Notes: generated from the letters alone by a model not told the origin. A DNA stretch of 64,000 nt from Agrypnia vestita (GCA_016648135.1 JADDOH010023640.1:62001-126000), one strand, 5' to 3'. Positions 31,236 to 42,700 are shown, counted from the stretch's first letter. Program-made: numbers and translations.

Positions 31236-31380
31236 TTAGGTATACAATAACTGTCAATCTTGACAGTTATTGTATAATGTAATTGTATAATATTGACAGT
31301 TATTGACAGTTATTGTATAATATAATGTAGTTATTGTATAATGTAATGTAATGTAGTTATTGTAAATTGTAATGTATCTA
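31236..31380. repeat. palindrome and TTATTGTATAATG minisatellite
   Basis: ACAATAACTGTCAATCTTGACAGTTATTGT (31244-31273) is an almost perfect palindrome. It is followed by several imperfect copies of GTTATTGTATAATGTAATGT. Confidence 0.7.
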
Positions 31381-31634
31381 CATTTCTAATTTTCAATTCA
31401 ACAACCGATCATTCGTCAGCTTTTGAGTTGAGCATATTAATGATTGGTACTCGATTCAGGATGGTCAAAAATATATTATTTATATTACTGGAGCACTAAT
31501 TCCAAGTGAATAAATTTTTACAGTTTAACTTTACAGTGCAACTCGCATTTCCGCTAAATTTTTGTTATATCGAAGCGAGGCGTGCGCAATTTCCGTTGCG
31601 ATAAAAAATTTACCCTAAAGTCCGAATTCAGAGT

Positions 31635-31740
31635 CAATACTTAGATGATTTAAAGGTTAAGGTACGCCTTAAAAGCGTAATTTTCAGTACAAAATAACAC
31701 TTTTAAGGCGTACCTAAACCTTTAAATCATCTAAGTATTG
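31635..31740. mobile_element. small foldback, 106 bp
   Basis: Arms CAATACTTAGATGATTTAAA and complement, continuing GGTACGCCTTAAAAG; loop of about 20 bp. Likely a MITE remnant. Confidence 0.7.
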
Positions 31741-31798
31741 AATTAGGGCTTAAATGCGCCAAAAGAATGTGATAAAATAAAAATAAGTACTCAGTTTA

Positions 31799-32315
31799 TA
31801 CAGGGTTATTTGAAAAACATTATGTTCTTGCTTTGATTTTGAGTCGAAAATGTTAAAGCTATCATGACCTAATATCAATAGTTATGGAGATATGCGGCAT
31901 CGAGGTTTGCATTTTTTTTTCAATATTTCTGACTATTTTTTGTAAAACGTTGGACTATCGTTACAGTTAACTTATATCGATTACGAAAAATATATTCGTT
32001 TCAATACAAGTTAAATAAAATGATAAAAACCCTGAATAATTTCCAATTGGAATGTTTTCCAATTGGAATTCGTGGTTTTTATTATTTTATTTGACTTTTA
32101 TAAAAGGGAATGATTTTTTCATATTCGATGTAAGTTACTATAATGATAGTCTAACGGTTTCCAAAAAATAAGTCAGAAATATTGAAAAAAAATGCAAAGT
32201 TTGATGTCGCATATCTCCATAACTATTGATATTAGATCATAATAGCTTGAACATTTTCGATTCATAATCAAAGCAGGAATATGGTCCTGCGAGGTTATTA
32301 ATGTTTTCCAAATAA
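31799..32315. mobile_element. family C foldback MITE
   Basis: Ends ACAGGGTTATTTGAAAAAC / GTTTTCCAAATAACCATG (weak) with strong inner arms TATGGAGATATG...GCATATCTCCATA and CAATATTTCTGAC / GTCAGAAATATTG. The centre hairpin is TTTCCAATTGGAA. Same internal layout as 26240 and 47211. Confidence 0.65.
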
Positions 32316-32411
32316 CCATGTATATGCATACTAAAACACGTATTATTATATAAAATATATGATTATTCATAATTAAATTCCGAGAGTTAACTCATTTTAA
32401 TTCAATCTTGT

Positions 32412-32702
32412 AAATTGGACACTCTTGAAAACAGGCGAATATTGTCAGATCAATCCTTCCTTTTCCAAATTATTCACAACATTATTGATCTCCTAAACTC
32501 ACCAACTTGCTATACTTCCGCGTTCCATTCTGATCTACCAGACAGAGCTACCTCTTTTCTCTTTCAACCTATCACAACAATAATAGGAAATCCTCTCCCA
32601 TCCCACGTATATGCTCAGATTATTATTAGATACCTTTTGAATTCAATAGATATTTTTAATACAAAATATCGTTATATAAGTGAGTTATTGGAAACTCATT
32701 AA
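32412..32702 (+). pseudogene. jockey/CR1-like RT C-terminal fragment
   Basis: Open frame of about 97 codons to the stop at 32700-32702. It starts LDTLENRRILSDQSFLFQII, NNIIDLLNSP-like, then DIFNTKYRYISELLETH. The L..LE.RR...D..FLF.II motif is the conserved helix after the RT thumb in these LINEs. It is 5'-truncated and lies immediately before mariner copy 2. Confidence 0.6.
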
Positions 32703-32727
32703 CCTCCCTGACCATGTGCATTATATA

Positions 32728-34010
32728 TTAGGTACATACGAAATTAGCGTTTTGCCGTACTGGCAAATTTGATCTCAAATATCTTCTCTTTGGTTAGGAA
32801 TTCCAAATCCAAATTTATACAGCTATTTACTCATGTATTTGTGTTTTGAAAATTATAATTCATTTGTTTTTTCCTCAATTGTTTTTTTCTTTGCGTCACT
32901 CAGTTTGCAAAATGAAAAACTTGAAATATCGCGTTATTTACGAGTACGAGTTCCACCGTGGCACCAGTGCTGCAGAAACGGCTCGAAGGATTAATGATGT
33001 GTATGGCGACGGTGCCGCAAAAGAAAACACAGTGCGTTTTTGGTTCCAACGTTTTCGTTCTGGAAATTTCGACCTGCAGAACAAGCCCCGTGGACGGCCG
33101 GAGACCAAAGTTGATAATGAATAATTGAATGCTATTGTGGAAGCGGATCCATCGCAAACCACATCCGAGTTAGCTGCAGGCTGCGGTGTTAGTGATAAAA
33201 CTGTTTTAATCCACTTGAAGCAAATTGGTAAGGTGAAAAAGCTTGAAAGGTGGGTACCTCACGAATTGAGTGAAGCAAATCAACAAACGCGCGTTGACTG
33301 CTGCGTTGCATTACTCAACCGGCACAATAATGAAGGGATTTTAAATCGAATCATTACCTGTGATGAAAAGTGGATCCTGTACGATAATCGGAAGCGCTCA
33401 TCGCAATGGCTGAACCCTGCCGAACCAGCCAAACCATGCCCCAAGCGAAAATTGACTCCAAAAAAGTTACTTGTGAGCGTTTGGTGGACTAGTGCTGGTG
33501 TCGTTCACTACAGCTTTCTTAAATCTGGCCAGACGATTACGGCAGATGTCTATTGTCAGCAACTGCAAACCATGATGGAAAAGCTAGCTGCTAAACAACC
33601 GAGGCTGGTTAATCGCTCTAGGCCACTGCTGCTTCATGATAACGCTAGACCACACACTGCACAACAGACGGCTACCAAATTAGAGGAGCTTTAATTGGAA
33701 TGTCTAAGACATCCACCGTACTCTCCGGACCTTGCCCCAACAGATTACCATTTTTTTCGAAATTTGGATAACTTCTTGCAAAGGAAAAAATTCAACTCCG
33801 ATGGGGCAGTCCAAACCGCCTTCAAAGATTTTATTGATTCCCGTCCGAATGGTTTTTTTAGTAAAGGGATCGATGAACTACCTATGAGATGGCAAAAGTG
33901 CATAGATAGCAATGGTACATACTTTGATTAAATAAATATATTATAATAAAAAAAAAATCGGCTTTATGTTCCTCCCATACTAAACGCCAATTTCATATGT
34001 AAGGGCCTAA
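32728..34010 (+). mobile_element. mariner transposon, copy 2 (1283 bp)
   Basis: Same element as at 17992, with TA at 32726-32727 and 34011-34012. The left inverted repeat has decayed (GGTACATACGAAATTAGCG), the right is close to consensus (AAGGGCCTAA end). Confidence 0.95.
32912..33931 (+). pseudogene. mariner transposase, copy 2 (two stops)
   Basis: The whole 339-residue frame is kept without frameshift from ATG 32912 to the stop at 33929-33931, but TAA replaces Glu at 33122-33124 (residue 71) and TAA replaces Gln at 33692-33694 (residue 261). All three catalytic Asp residues (CDEKW, LLHDN, LAPTD) and WVPHEL remain. The two lesions differ from those in copies 1 and 3, so each copy died independently from an intact source. 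Confidence 0.93.
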
Positions 34011-34012
34011 TA

Positions 34013-35220
34013 CATTATACGTATTACTTCTAACTTTTACTTATCCTCCTTATAATCACTGAGTCTTATCTATGTCTGTTTAATTAATTAACCTTTATTA
34101 TATATTTATTAGATAATCTTATCTGAGTCGTCCAATAAGTATGGGAGACATATAACTACTCTTTTGTATACTTTTCTTAGCAAGAATGTATGTCTTCCTA
34201 TTGTACGACCAAATAAATAAATAACACTTTGTTGGGAAACATCTATATATCTAAAACGTATTCTAATCTCAACCATTAAGTTTTTTAAATATTTTTTTTT
34301 AGGGGAAACTCCAGAAACAATTTTCAACAAAACAATCTTAGAGAATTTTGCAATATTTTAATATTATTAATTCTTTTAATTGTATTATATTCACCTTTAC
34401 CGGTATCGGTACCAGGAGCCTCCAATTTATGAAAAAAAAATTATAAAAATTTGGGGTGCCAAGTATGAACAGGTTTTTTCTTTTAGAATAAATTAATTGA
34501 TTTTTACTTTTGATATTCTTTATTATATACATTTTATATTTTTTTAATACCAATTATTAGGTGTTAACACAAGCGGTATCCGTATTTTTTTAATTTTTAA
34601 ATTGTTAAACGTTTTACTTCATTCGAAAGAAAAAATATTGCACTACAAGATATTGTATTTATTACAGTTATTAATTAATTTTATTACAAGTCTTCAAAAT
34701 GGAATGTCAAATAGACAGAAGTGAGTACTTTCGACATCTTCTTTTGTTCGAATGACGTATTTTTGAGTTAAGACGGGATGGTTTTTATCGCAGAGGCTTC
34801 ACGATGCCTTGTAGAACGTTGGCAAGAGATTGTAAATAAAAAAGAAAAATACATTATTTACTAATTTGTTGTAATTATATTGTTGTCTTCTTCATTTTGA
34901 AAAAAAAAATTAATGAGAAACTTATGGCTAACACGCAATATTTATTATTATTTATTGTAAGATTAGATTAATATTAATATTATTTAAATTTATGTAAAAA
35001 CACATAATTTATATGAATACACATTGTTTTCAGCACTTATTTGTCGAAAATACAAACGTATTTCGGGGCCAATCAAAATCAAAAATCTAAGTATAGGCAA
35101 TAACAAAAAATAAATAAATAATTAAGTACTAATATGAAAACAAATTTAAAATGTAACTTTTAACACATTTTGTTATTTGTAATCCTGTATACTTTATAAG
35201 TAAAATTATTTACTTATTAT
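34013..35220. other. unassigned AT-rich sequence
   Basis: Nothing recognised in 1.2 kb. Confidence 0.35.
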
Positions 35221-35230
35221 TTATTTAACA

Positions 35231-35390
35231 GTCATACACCCGTGAAGAAACACGGGAAATAATAATAATTATTAACGACCCTTGCATGGTGTGACGTGAG
35301 CCACGTGTCGATTGCGTGTCACACTGTAATTATCTAAAGTTGTCATTCATCAGACAACGAAATTATTTTATTTTTTTAAATTGATTCAGC
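35231..35390 (-). mobile_element. decayed Helitron 3' region, minus strand
   Basis: Contains ACACCCGTGAAGAAACACGGG, which on minus is hairpin CCCGTG/CACGGG, and TGCGTGTCACACTG, the complement of the GTGTGACACGCA block before the Helitron end at 8219. The terminal CTAG is lost. Confidence 0.5.
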
Positions 35391-35772
35391 AACATTTTAG
35401 ATTGACATTAAAAAAAAATATTGATTGCATTATTTGTACATATGAATGGTTGAATCAAATTACGCACCAAGTACCATGACCGACAAGCCGAGGAAAACAA
35501 GAAATACTGAATAATAATGTCATATATAAGTTTTTATGAGATTTTTTTTGAAAAATCAATACTATTCATCCAACCTGTCTTTTCTACATAATAAGTAGAA
35601 AAAATAGTATTCTGTGTTTCCTGTAATTAAGTTGCAAATATACATTTGAAACAACTCTCAAGTACTGTGTAGTTTAACATGAGGTAAGTACCCCGAGCAT
35701 ATTCAAACAGTATCCCTTGTCCGTAACAAAATACCGGGATGAATGTTTATTTCAACACAAAATAAATCATAC

Positions 35773-35937
35773 CTTATTTACTGGTGGATTTTTTGCTGGA
35801 ATGATATTCTGAGTTATTGATGTATATTCCAGGCCTTGTGGTTTTCTTCTTTTATTTGTAATATATTTTTTATAACACATTTTCTTTATTTTTTGTATGG
35901 GAAGCTTACCCGACGCGCTCCCTACTTGGTCGGCCAT
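35773..35937 (-). CDS. possible host coding exon, hypothetical
   Basis: Minus-strand ATG at 35937 opens MADQVGSASGKLPIQKIKKM, CYKKYITNKRRKPQGLEYTS and ends NPPVNK at AAG next to GTATGA (35772-35767), a good splice donor. The next codons would be Val and stop. The frame is also open upstream of the ATG to 36105. It is basic, hydrophilic and of unknown function. Evidence is only an open frame plus a donor; it could be chance or part of an unknown transposon. Confidence 0.25.
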
Positions 35938-36217
35938 ATTAATACAATCTGAAGTTAGCGGACCATGGCACTTAGTGCCGTTTTTAAAATAATATGCCGT
36001 GGTACCTAGCGAAGTCGCGATATTCAAACGAGCATAACGGCTAAATGCAACATTGCAGGGACATAATGCATTACTGGGGTTAGTGGCGATGTCATATAGA
36101 ACCAAGCTGCAAACTTAGTTTGAAAAATAAAATGTTGATACTTAGTGCCTATTTTACTGCAACCATTCATATTTACTTATATTATTGTGAAGAATTTTAT
36201 ATATTAATACATTTTCC

Positions 36218-36640
36218 AATCATATTTCAAAATACCTGCCAAAAAATATTAGACCTGCATTATATACAAATAATAATACAGGGAAAGTACTCATAAATTC
36301 AAAAGATACAGATAATATAATCAACAATTCAGGTGTTTATTAACTGTCGCGTAAAGATTGTACAGCATCTTATACTGAAAAACCCGGTCGAAATTTTAAT
36401 GTAAGAGTTAAAGAGCATTTAAGATGTCTGAATAATCATGATTTTTCTGAATTTTAAAATCATTTATTAGAAAATGATCACAGTTATGATAAAAATTTAG
36501 GACTTTCTATTTTACATATAAATAATTTTGGTCTGAAATTGAATAATTTCGAATCATTAGAAATTATTAAAGCTTGTAATAGTAAACAAAATATTAACTA
36601 CCAGCCCAATTCGAAATTTTTTTCCAATAATTGCGAGTAA
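36218..36640 (+). pseudogene. Penelope-like element, GIY-YIG endonuclease remnant
   Basis: In one frame: ISKYLPKNIRPALYTNNN, TGKVLINSKDTDNIINNSG, VY, stop, LSRKDCTASYTEKPGRNFNV, RVKEHLRC..., and LEIIKACNSKQNINYQPNS to the stop at 36638-36640. NSGVY.L...C.ASY.....GRNF..R..EH fits the linker plus GIY-YIG domain that follows the RT in Penelope-like retroelements; Y-I-G is here Y-T-E. Internal stops at 36341 and 36455. A hammerhead-like motif follows at 36737, as expected for these elements' terminal repeats. Confidence 0.7.
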
Positions 36641-36736
36641 TTAAGAACTTCAGTAATAATATTTAGAAATAATTTTTCAAATAATTTAGAAAAATAAAAA
36701 ACAAAAGACATTTCATTATGATATTTTGTATATACA

Positions 36737-36778
36737 ACACCCTGATGATGGAAAGGTATTTCCGAAACATGTTGGTGT
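36737..36778 (+). ncRNA. hammerhead-ribozyme-like motif, best copy
   Basis: Stem I ACACC (36737-36741) pairs with GGTGT (36774-36778). Core CTGATGA 36742-36748; stem II GGAAA/TTTCC with loop GGTA; core GAAA 36764-36767; palindromic stem III ACATGT; T at the cleavage site (GTT). Every conserved position of a type I hammerhead is satisfied. It lies about 100 bp after the Penelope-like endonuclease remnant on the same strand. Hammerheads in Penelope-like elements are known from the literature; self-cleavage here is inferred. Confidence 0.7.
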
Positions 36779-36794
36779 AATTAATCAAATAATA

Positions 36795-37515
36795 TAAGTA
36801 GATATTTACAAATAATACAATCAATATTTTTTAGAAATTATTTTCTTTATAGATATGAATTTAAGAGATTATAGATGTGAAATAGGTACAATCCAAATCC
36901 TCTATGATGCCGGTGTATTTGTACAGGGTTTGAATAAGAAAATTAAAACTACTTAACAACTTTCATAAAATACCTCCGAGTGGCTGTATTCGTATGGGGC
37001 ATAAAATATTTTTTATTACAATGTTTACTACCATGTATAAATAAAAGGATTTGATCGTTACGTTTGTGTAAGTGGCATCGTGCAAACGGTACACACGATT
37101 AAACGATTTTATATATTTATGAACATTTTTTATTCGTACTGTACGTAAATTATGTCGACAGATAAAATTCAACTCGTAAATTTCATCAATAAAACTACCA
37201 GGTGAGTATGCTGCTCACCGATATACGCAGAATTTTGCAAATGTTTGTTAATTTTTATTTCAAAGTTATAACGATCAATACCATAAAATTGTTATTTAAA
37301 AAAATATATGTGATAATGTACCTTCTACCATATGTAGGTATGTTTTATTACAAAACACGATAAAACAATGTTGATCATCAAATTAGGAAAAAACATTAAC
37401 CTTTTTATCTCTACGCTTTCTCTATGTTTTTCATTACTTGCGTTTCGAGAGAAATATATTCTCTCATCGACATCATTAAGTATCAAACTGACTTCTTTTA
37501 AATGTGGATTTTTCT
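36795..37515. other. unassigned sequence
   Basis: Nothing recognised apart from short open stretches. Confidence 0.35.
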
Positions 37516-37519
37516 CATT

Positions 37520-37690
37520 GATTCATTTATGGAGATATGCAATATCAAAGTTGCAATTTTTTCTATAATTCAGACTTATTATTCTTCAAAAAGTTGAACT
37601 ATTAACTATCATTACAATAATTTACAATAACTAAAAATCATTTCAATAACTAAAACTTCATTCATTTTAACTATTACTAGATAGTTTAGT
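37520..37690 (+). mobile_element. family C MITE fragment
   Basis: TATGGAGATATGCAATATCA followed by AAAAAGTTGAACTATTAACT, the left-middle part of family C; right arm missing. Confidence 0.55.
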
Positions 37691-37974
37691 AGATAAAGGT
37701 CAAATATATTAATGTTTAGATTAGGATTTATGCACTTTAGCGTCATTAAAGTTAATAATGACGCAACGCGAACTTACTAACATATCCGTCTTACCATGTT
37801 TTAATATCTGGTTTCCTATAGCTAGACCGCATTCAAAAGAATGTGCGCAAAAAATATGTGTGTTGTTATGATGCAAAAAATGAACACAAAATAAGTTTTT
37901 CTAGTAAGTAAGTAACCTTTTTTAAACTAAAAAATATATATTTTCTTCTTCAAATATAGCGAAACGAATTTTCG

Positions 37975-38040
37975 TGACGAAGAAGCCATGTTTTGAAACA
38001 TGTTGAATTTTTTTTCAATAAAAAAGTGGTGTTTACAAAG
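37975..38040 (+). ncRNA. decayed hammerhead-like motif
   Basis: TGACGA (first C lost), spacer, GAAACATGTTGAA, then AAAAAGTGGTGTTTAC as in the copies at 6588 and 20813. Confidence 0.35.
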
Positions 38041-38094
38041 TTATTTGATATAAATTATAAATATATATTTATTTGGAATATCATATTGAGGCTT

Positions 38095-38335
38095 GTAATA
38101 CGGCTTGCCAGGCAACTTTCCCCCGCTTTCTTCTTACCGGACAAAGCTAGGAAATGGCCTTTTGATTGTAGTCGACCTATAGCAATGCATACGTTCCCTG
38201 TGTCTAGTGCCATCAACTCACACATCGTACACCTTTCTTACCATATTTTTCTCATTCATTTATTCCACTTGACTAAACCGTCTAACCCCATCGAAGGGAC
38301 CCTTTCTAATCCTGTTCACTATGCTAAAATCTTCT
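38095..38335 (-). pseudogene. RTE-like RT C-terminal fragment
   Basis: The minus strand gives NRIRKGPFDGVRRFSQVE-like residues (from TTCACTATG... upstream) in the place of the RI..G.LRWFGHVER box, and ends near CCTGGCAAGCCG. Weakly related to subfamily 1; strongly decayed. Confidence 0.35.
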
Positions 38336-38611
38336 TTACATTTATATTTAATTTGTTAATTATTTACTGTATCATGAGAGAATACTATCTTTTATTGAAT
38401 TTGTATTAGTTAAAAATTCTTGACTTACTAGCAGTAATAGCTCCTTGAAAATGACGTATATTTACATGCTTGTGTTTCAGTTTCACATTAGTTAGTAGTT
38501 TTAATGTCCTAGCGGTATACAAATCAAAAAACTTACCTTATTCTCTTCTACAAAGATTTTTTATGTTCAACTTTTTGTAATGTAAAATAACATAAATGTT
38601 AGAAATTTTTA

Positions 38612-39038
38612 TCTACACTAATATTATAAAAAGGAAAGATTTGATTTGGGAGAAAGGAAGAAAGATTGAGAGAAGATTGTTTGCATTGAATAGGCTCCGA
38701 AACTACAGGACATTCGAAAATACATTCAAATACATTTGAAAAATTCTTTCATATTTAGAATTCTACATTATCCCTGATGAACATAGGCTAGAGAATATTT
38801 TCAAAAATGTTAGGGATCCGTATGAAAAAGTGATGTACTACAGTTTTATAGAGGACATTAATATCTACAAAAAAGTCTGCAATACCATATGTCTAACTAT
38901 TACAGTTATGTTACAATAACTTATGTTAACATTAAATGCAAACATTGCTTTTAGAGAACAGGGGAACCTTTGTTTTCCCTCACAAACTTATTTTTTACTT
39001 AATCATTAACCCGTGCAACGCCGGGTACGACTAACTAG
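38612..39038 (+). mobile_element. complete non-autonomous Helitron
   Basis: A|TCTACACTAATATTATAAA start and CTAG (39035-39038) end followed by T. 3' hairpin ACCCG/CGGGT in AACCCGTGCAACGCCGGGT. Core TTTGAAAAATTCTTTCATAT as in the copy at 26965. 427 bp, no ORF. Confidence 0.8.
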
Positions 39039-39059
39039 TCGTTTAATAATTTTGTCAAT

Positions 39060-40001
39060 AACGTAAATATTTTTTATTTATTTATTTATTTATTCATTCA
39101 TTTACGCCTAAATAGGCTTTTACATATGTAGGTATATAACAGTTATTTGCAAAAATAATATAAACAGAGAGAAAAACAAAAAAAAGAAAGTGTATATAAT
39201 TTACATTATGGCGGAATGAAGCGCTCTCAGTATCGCGCCCCTATACTGTGACAGGCCAGAACCAAACACGTCCGCTATGTTTGTATAATTGTTACCTAAC
39301 CTGTGTATTCTAGGTACTAGCGAGTTGTAGTGAGCATTTGTTCTAGTATTGTCACAGTAAAAAGGCGTCGGCACTCGAGTAGTTCGACTGGGTACATGGA
39401 ACATTATTAAGGACAAAATTTCAGGGCTGTGGTAATGCGAGTTTACAATTTTATATAATAAAATCAGATCGGATAAAACTCTCCTGTCCGATAGTGGCAA
39501 TAAACCGGTAAAATATAATAAGTTTGTATAGTTAAGATTTTCTATTGGGATATGGAGACGGAAATTTATGTAGCGTAAAAATTTATGTTGAATTCTTTCT
39601 ATTGTATGAACATGAGCATTGTAATAGGGACACCAGATAGATGAGTTGTATTCGATTTGACTTCTAACAAGAGAACAATAAAGGAGTTTGACCGTTTGAA
39701 TATTTGTGAAGGAATTACAAGAGCGCAGAACAAAGCCAAGTGTTTTCATAGCCTTGTTTGCTATATTATTGATATGGTTTACGAATGATAATTCCTCGTC
39801 AAATAAAATGCCAAGATCATTAATTTCAGTAACGATTTTCAAGGGAGTGGCATTAATCGAGTTGTTAAAAATGATAGGATTTTTAATTGTATGAAAGCGT
39901 AAATTTTGGCATTTGTCAATATTTAGAAGGAGTTTATTAGTAAAAAGTTTTTGGAAACTGTGCAAGTATTCATAAAAAATAAACTTTGATACAGAGTATT
40001 G
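39060..40001 (-). pseudogene. CR1-like LINE, RT C-terminal third and 3' tail
   Basis: Minus-strand frame open from 40001 to the stop at 39201-39203, about 266 codons. Order: FTNKLLLNIDKCQNL, INDLGILFDEELSFVNHINN (RT thumb entry, DLGI.FD..L.F..HI), VKLLYCSLVRSQIEYNSSIW, YFTGLLPLSDRRVLSDLILL and VFGSGLSQYRGAILRAL. The YADD catalytic part is missing, so the copy is 5'-truncated though uninterrupted. About 140 bp of 3' UTR ends in (AAAT)n at 39070-39092. Young, to judge from the open frame. Confidence 0.85.
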
Positions 40002-40009
40002 TTATTGTT

Positions 40010-40145
40010 TGATCATATTACCGTTTCTCGCTGGGATAGGCAGAGAGGATAGAGGGCCTTACTCTTCCGCAGTGTTACCACACACGATTTTGAAGGTTTC
40101 TCAAATGCTTTTACAACCACCTTCTCTTCATTCATTCGCCCGCAT
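40010..40145 (-). pseudogene. RTE-like LINE 3' end remnant
   Basis: CTGGGATAGGCAGAGAGGAT is the complement of the SILSAYPSGK region of subfamily 1; the rest (to CATTCATTCGCCC) is decayed. Confidence 0.4.
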
Positions 40146-40777
40146 GATCACTTTTCATAAAACTGCTTATTTACAAGATTCATAAATATATTCACCATTC
40201 TTATGAACACCATCCGAAAGATGACGTCATCTTCCTAATGCATGTTTTCTTAGACTCGCGTGTAATGATATTAATAAAATAAAATGCATCAAAAAGAAAT
40301 GTTATTCGAAATACATACTTTATAATTATTGGATAACGATCATATCCCTAACAGAACTGTTTTAGAAAAAGCTACTGATTAATTGTATCTGAAAATAATT
40401 ATTATAATAATAATTCTTCACTTATTTTGATTTTTTGTTTCCTTCTTGCTCACATTAAATTATCAAAGAGAAAAAGAGACGAACAGGAATGCGCGTAATG
40501 ACGCTATGAATATTGCGGAAAATAGGCGCACAAGTGCTAAGTGTGTTGCATATAATCAGGCGCTGTAATATCACTGACCGTTCCGTACGGAAGAAATTTG
40601 GTCAGATTGAGGGATGAATGTATCAAATTATTATTTTTTATTTATTTATTTATTACTCGCATATGTATTATTAACCCTTAACTACCCAGTATACTAGTGT
40701 AACGTAACCGACCAGTAGTGTCCAACAGACTCATCACCGAAATCTAGGGCAAATAACTAGCTAACTAACTAATCATC

Positions 40778-41075
40778 ATGTTGTTTCCCCCGCAAGGGTA
40801 GGCAGAGAGGATAGAACGACATATTTCTCTATCTTGGCACGCTACTTCTGCTTCGGCTACATTCATACATCTTCTCATGCATGCTCGGCTATTGAGGCTT
40901 TTAACAGGGCCATCTTCCAATACTTGTAGAATCTGATCATGCTAGATCTCCCTCGGACGCCCTCTATTCCTGTTCTCTTCAACACTTGCCCTATATATTT
41001 TCTTAACCATTCTTTCCTCGCTCTTACTTTTTACATGACCAAACCATCTCAGCACTCATTTCTTTATTCTATCTA
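40778..41075 (-). pseudogene. RTE-like LINE, RT C-terminal tail (subfamily 1)
   Basis: Minus strand: LRWFGHVK, EERMVKKIYRASVEENRNRG, RPREI, stop, HDQILQVLEDGPVKSLN, SRACMRRCMNVAEAEVACQD, ICRSILSAYPCGG. Best preserved of the minus copies but with stops; lacks everything before the GSLRWFGH box. Confidence 0.7.
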
Positions 41076-41213
41076 GCAAATAAAAGAAAACAAAGATCAT
41101 GTGAATGCGACAGACAGTATTTATTAATTAATATTAAACTTTTATTACATTTACTTTCAGTGTTTATAACCATTAGATATTACTTATTTACTTACAAATG
41201 TTACAATTATTTT

Positions 41214-42110
41214 TTTTCAGAATGTTTAGAACAGACATTTCGGTTGCATTTATCGCAACACTGTTTAGAAGTCCAGTATATTTTTGAAGGACAAATATAT
41301 GACAACGCTTCTTTCTTTTTGGAACAGGATTAGATAATCGAGGAGCTCCCTGATTTGATCCTACCACTCTTGCATGACTGCTAAGTGATTAGTCGATAGG
41401 CCTTTCTTGTTTCGTTTCTGTATATGAGGTGCTACCAATTCAATTACGATTTCACGTAAAAATAGTTTTCTTTGAGTATTTTTTTCCGTTGGTTAGGATA
41501 AAAAAATTCCATAAAATTAGCGATGCGGTGCCAACAACATCTATAATATTATGAAAAAATGCAATCGGCCTTCTATTTGGTTTAAGTCAAACTGAATACT
41601 CATGAACCATCTAATCAAGTGTACTATAACTCCTTTGGTGGAGTTATAGTACAAATTTATTTCAGATTTATTATTATTGCTCACATATGTTTCTTTTGTA
41701 TGATGCATCGCAGACAAGAAAATGACAGCACGATTCTTTTTTGCTACATACGAGACCGATGTCATATTTTTAGAAAAACCAAAGACATTAGTTTCGATAT
41801 CAGTCCGGTTGAAAATTACGGGGTATACAAACCTTTTTTTTCTCATTTTTCCAACTATTGTGTGACCATTCTGTGCCAAAGATTTTACAACATCAAGACT
41901 AGTGAAATAATTGCTAAAAGTAACATCTCTGTTACTTCGGAAGCATGTCTCAAGAATGCGAGTACGACTGTTTCATGACAAAAGTTGGTTTCGCCAGTGA
42001 TAAATATGGAGGAATAGAGGCGGTGGTTGTGGCTGAATTGGACTTCAGTAAGATGGAGGCCTACCAATCCTGTCCTCATAATCCTTTTTATCCCTAATTA
42101 ATCCCACTCC
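41214..42110 (-). pseudogene. piggyBac-like transposase remnant
   Basis: Minus strand from about 41945: RDVTFSNYFTSLDVVKSLAQ, NGHTIVGKMRKKRF, FGFSKNMTSVSYVAKKNRAV, IFLSAMHHT, then LYYNSTKG; in a shifted frame RPIAFFHNIIDVVGTASLIL, and finally the cysteine-rich end CPSKIYWTSKQCCDKCNRNV, CSKHSEKK (41290-41214). This is the order of the DDE core and C-terminal Cys domain of piggyBac transposases. The Asp expected in the T-C-D-N-W-F-T-S box is changed (TFSNYFTS), and at least three frameshifts plus stops make it inactive. No TTAA-flanked ends were located. Confidence 0.85.
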
Positions 42111-42700
42111 GCTTCATTTAATATGCCTAGCGACATTTGTCGTACCTACTTATAACTCAACCGCATAATATAATTCAAATTATTCCAAACGCCACGCCAA
42201 TCTCGGTTCAATTGTTTTTGGTGAAAAAAGAAGCTTCTTGTAATTCCGCCTCGTTTGTATCTACGTATGAAGTACCGCGTCTATTAAAAAAGAAATATCG
42301 TCTTAAACCCGCATAACAAACATTCATATTTTAAATAAACCGTAGCCGTGTCGTTCAGTGACCAATTCGGCATACGAAGGAGTTGTGCAGTTGGACCAGG
42401 AATAACGAAGAAAGAGGCATTTCCGTTCCTTATCCCCAACATCCAGCGTCTGAAAGGTAGGATTTTCGTCTTATTTGTTGTCTACATTCATGCTGCAATA
42501 TTCGTGTCTGTTTTTCTCTTCATCTGCCAACCAGTCTCCAGCATCTCGTCGATATTTGAATTCCCGCAAACGAACCTTCTCGCACTCGAAAAAATGTCAT
42601 GCACCTTTATTTATTATAACCGCATCACCAAATGTTTTTAAGTACTGATTGATACAGAATATGAGTACAGAGACTACGACTGAAACACAAACAAAAGTCT
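42111..42700. other. unassigned sequence with a possible exon
   Basis: A plus-strand frame opens at GTG 42348 (SFSDQFGIRRSCAVGPGITK) and reaches IPNIQRLK at CTGAAAG|GTAGGA near 42456, a fair splice donor. It has no recognised domain and lies between transposon remnants. Could be host, transposon or chance. Confidence 0.2.

Noticed and set aside
41619..41978. 119-codon plus-strand ORF
   Set aside because: It is the antisense shadow of the piggyBac-like transposase remnant.
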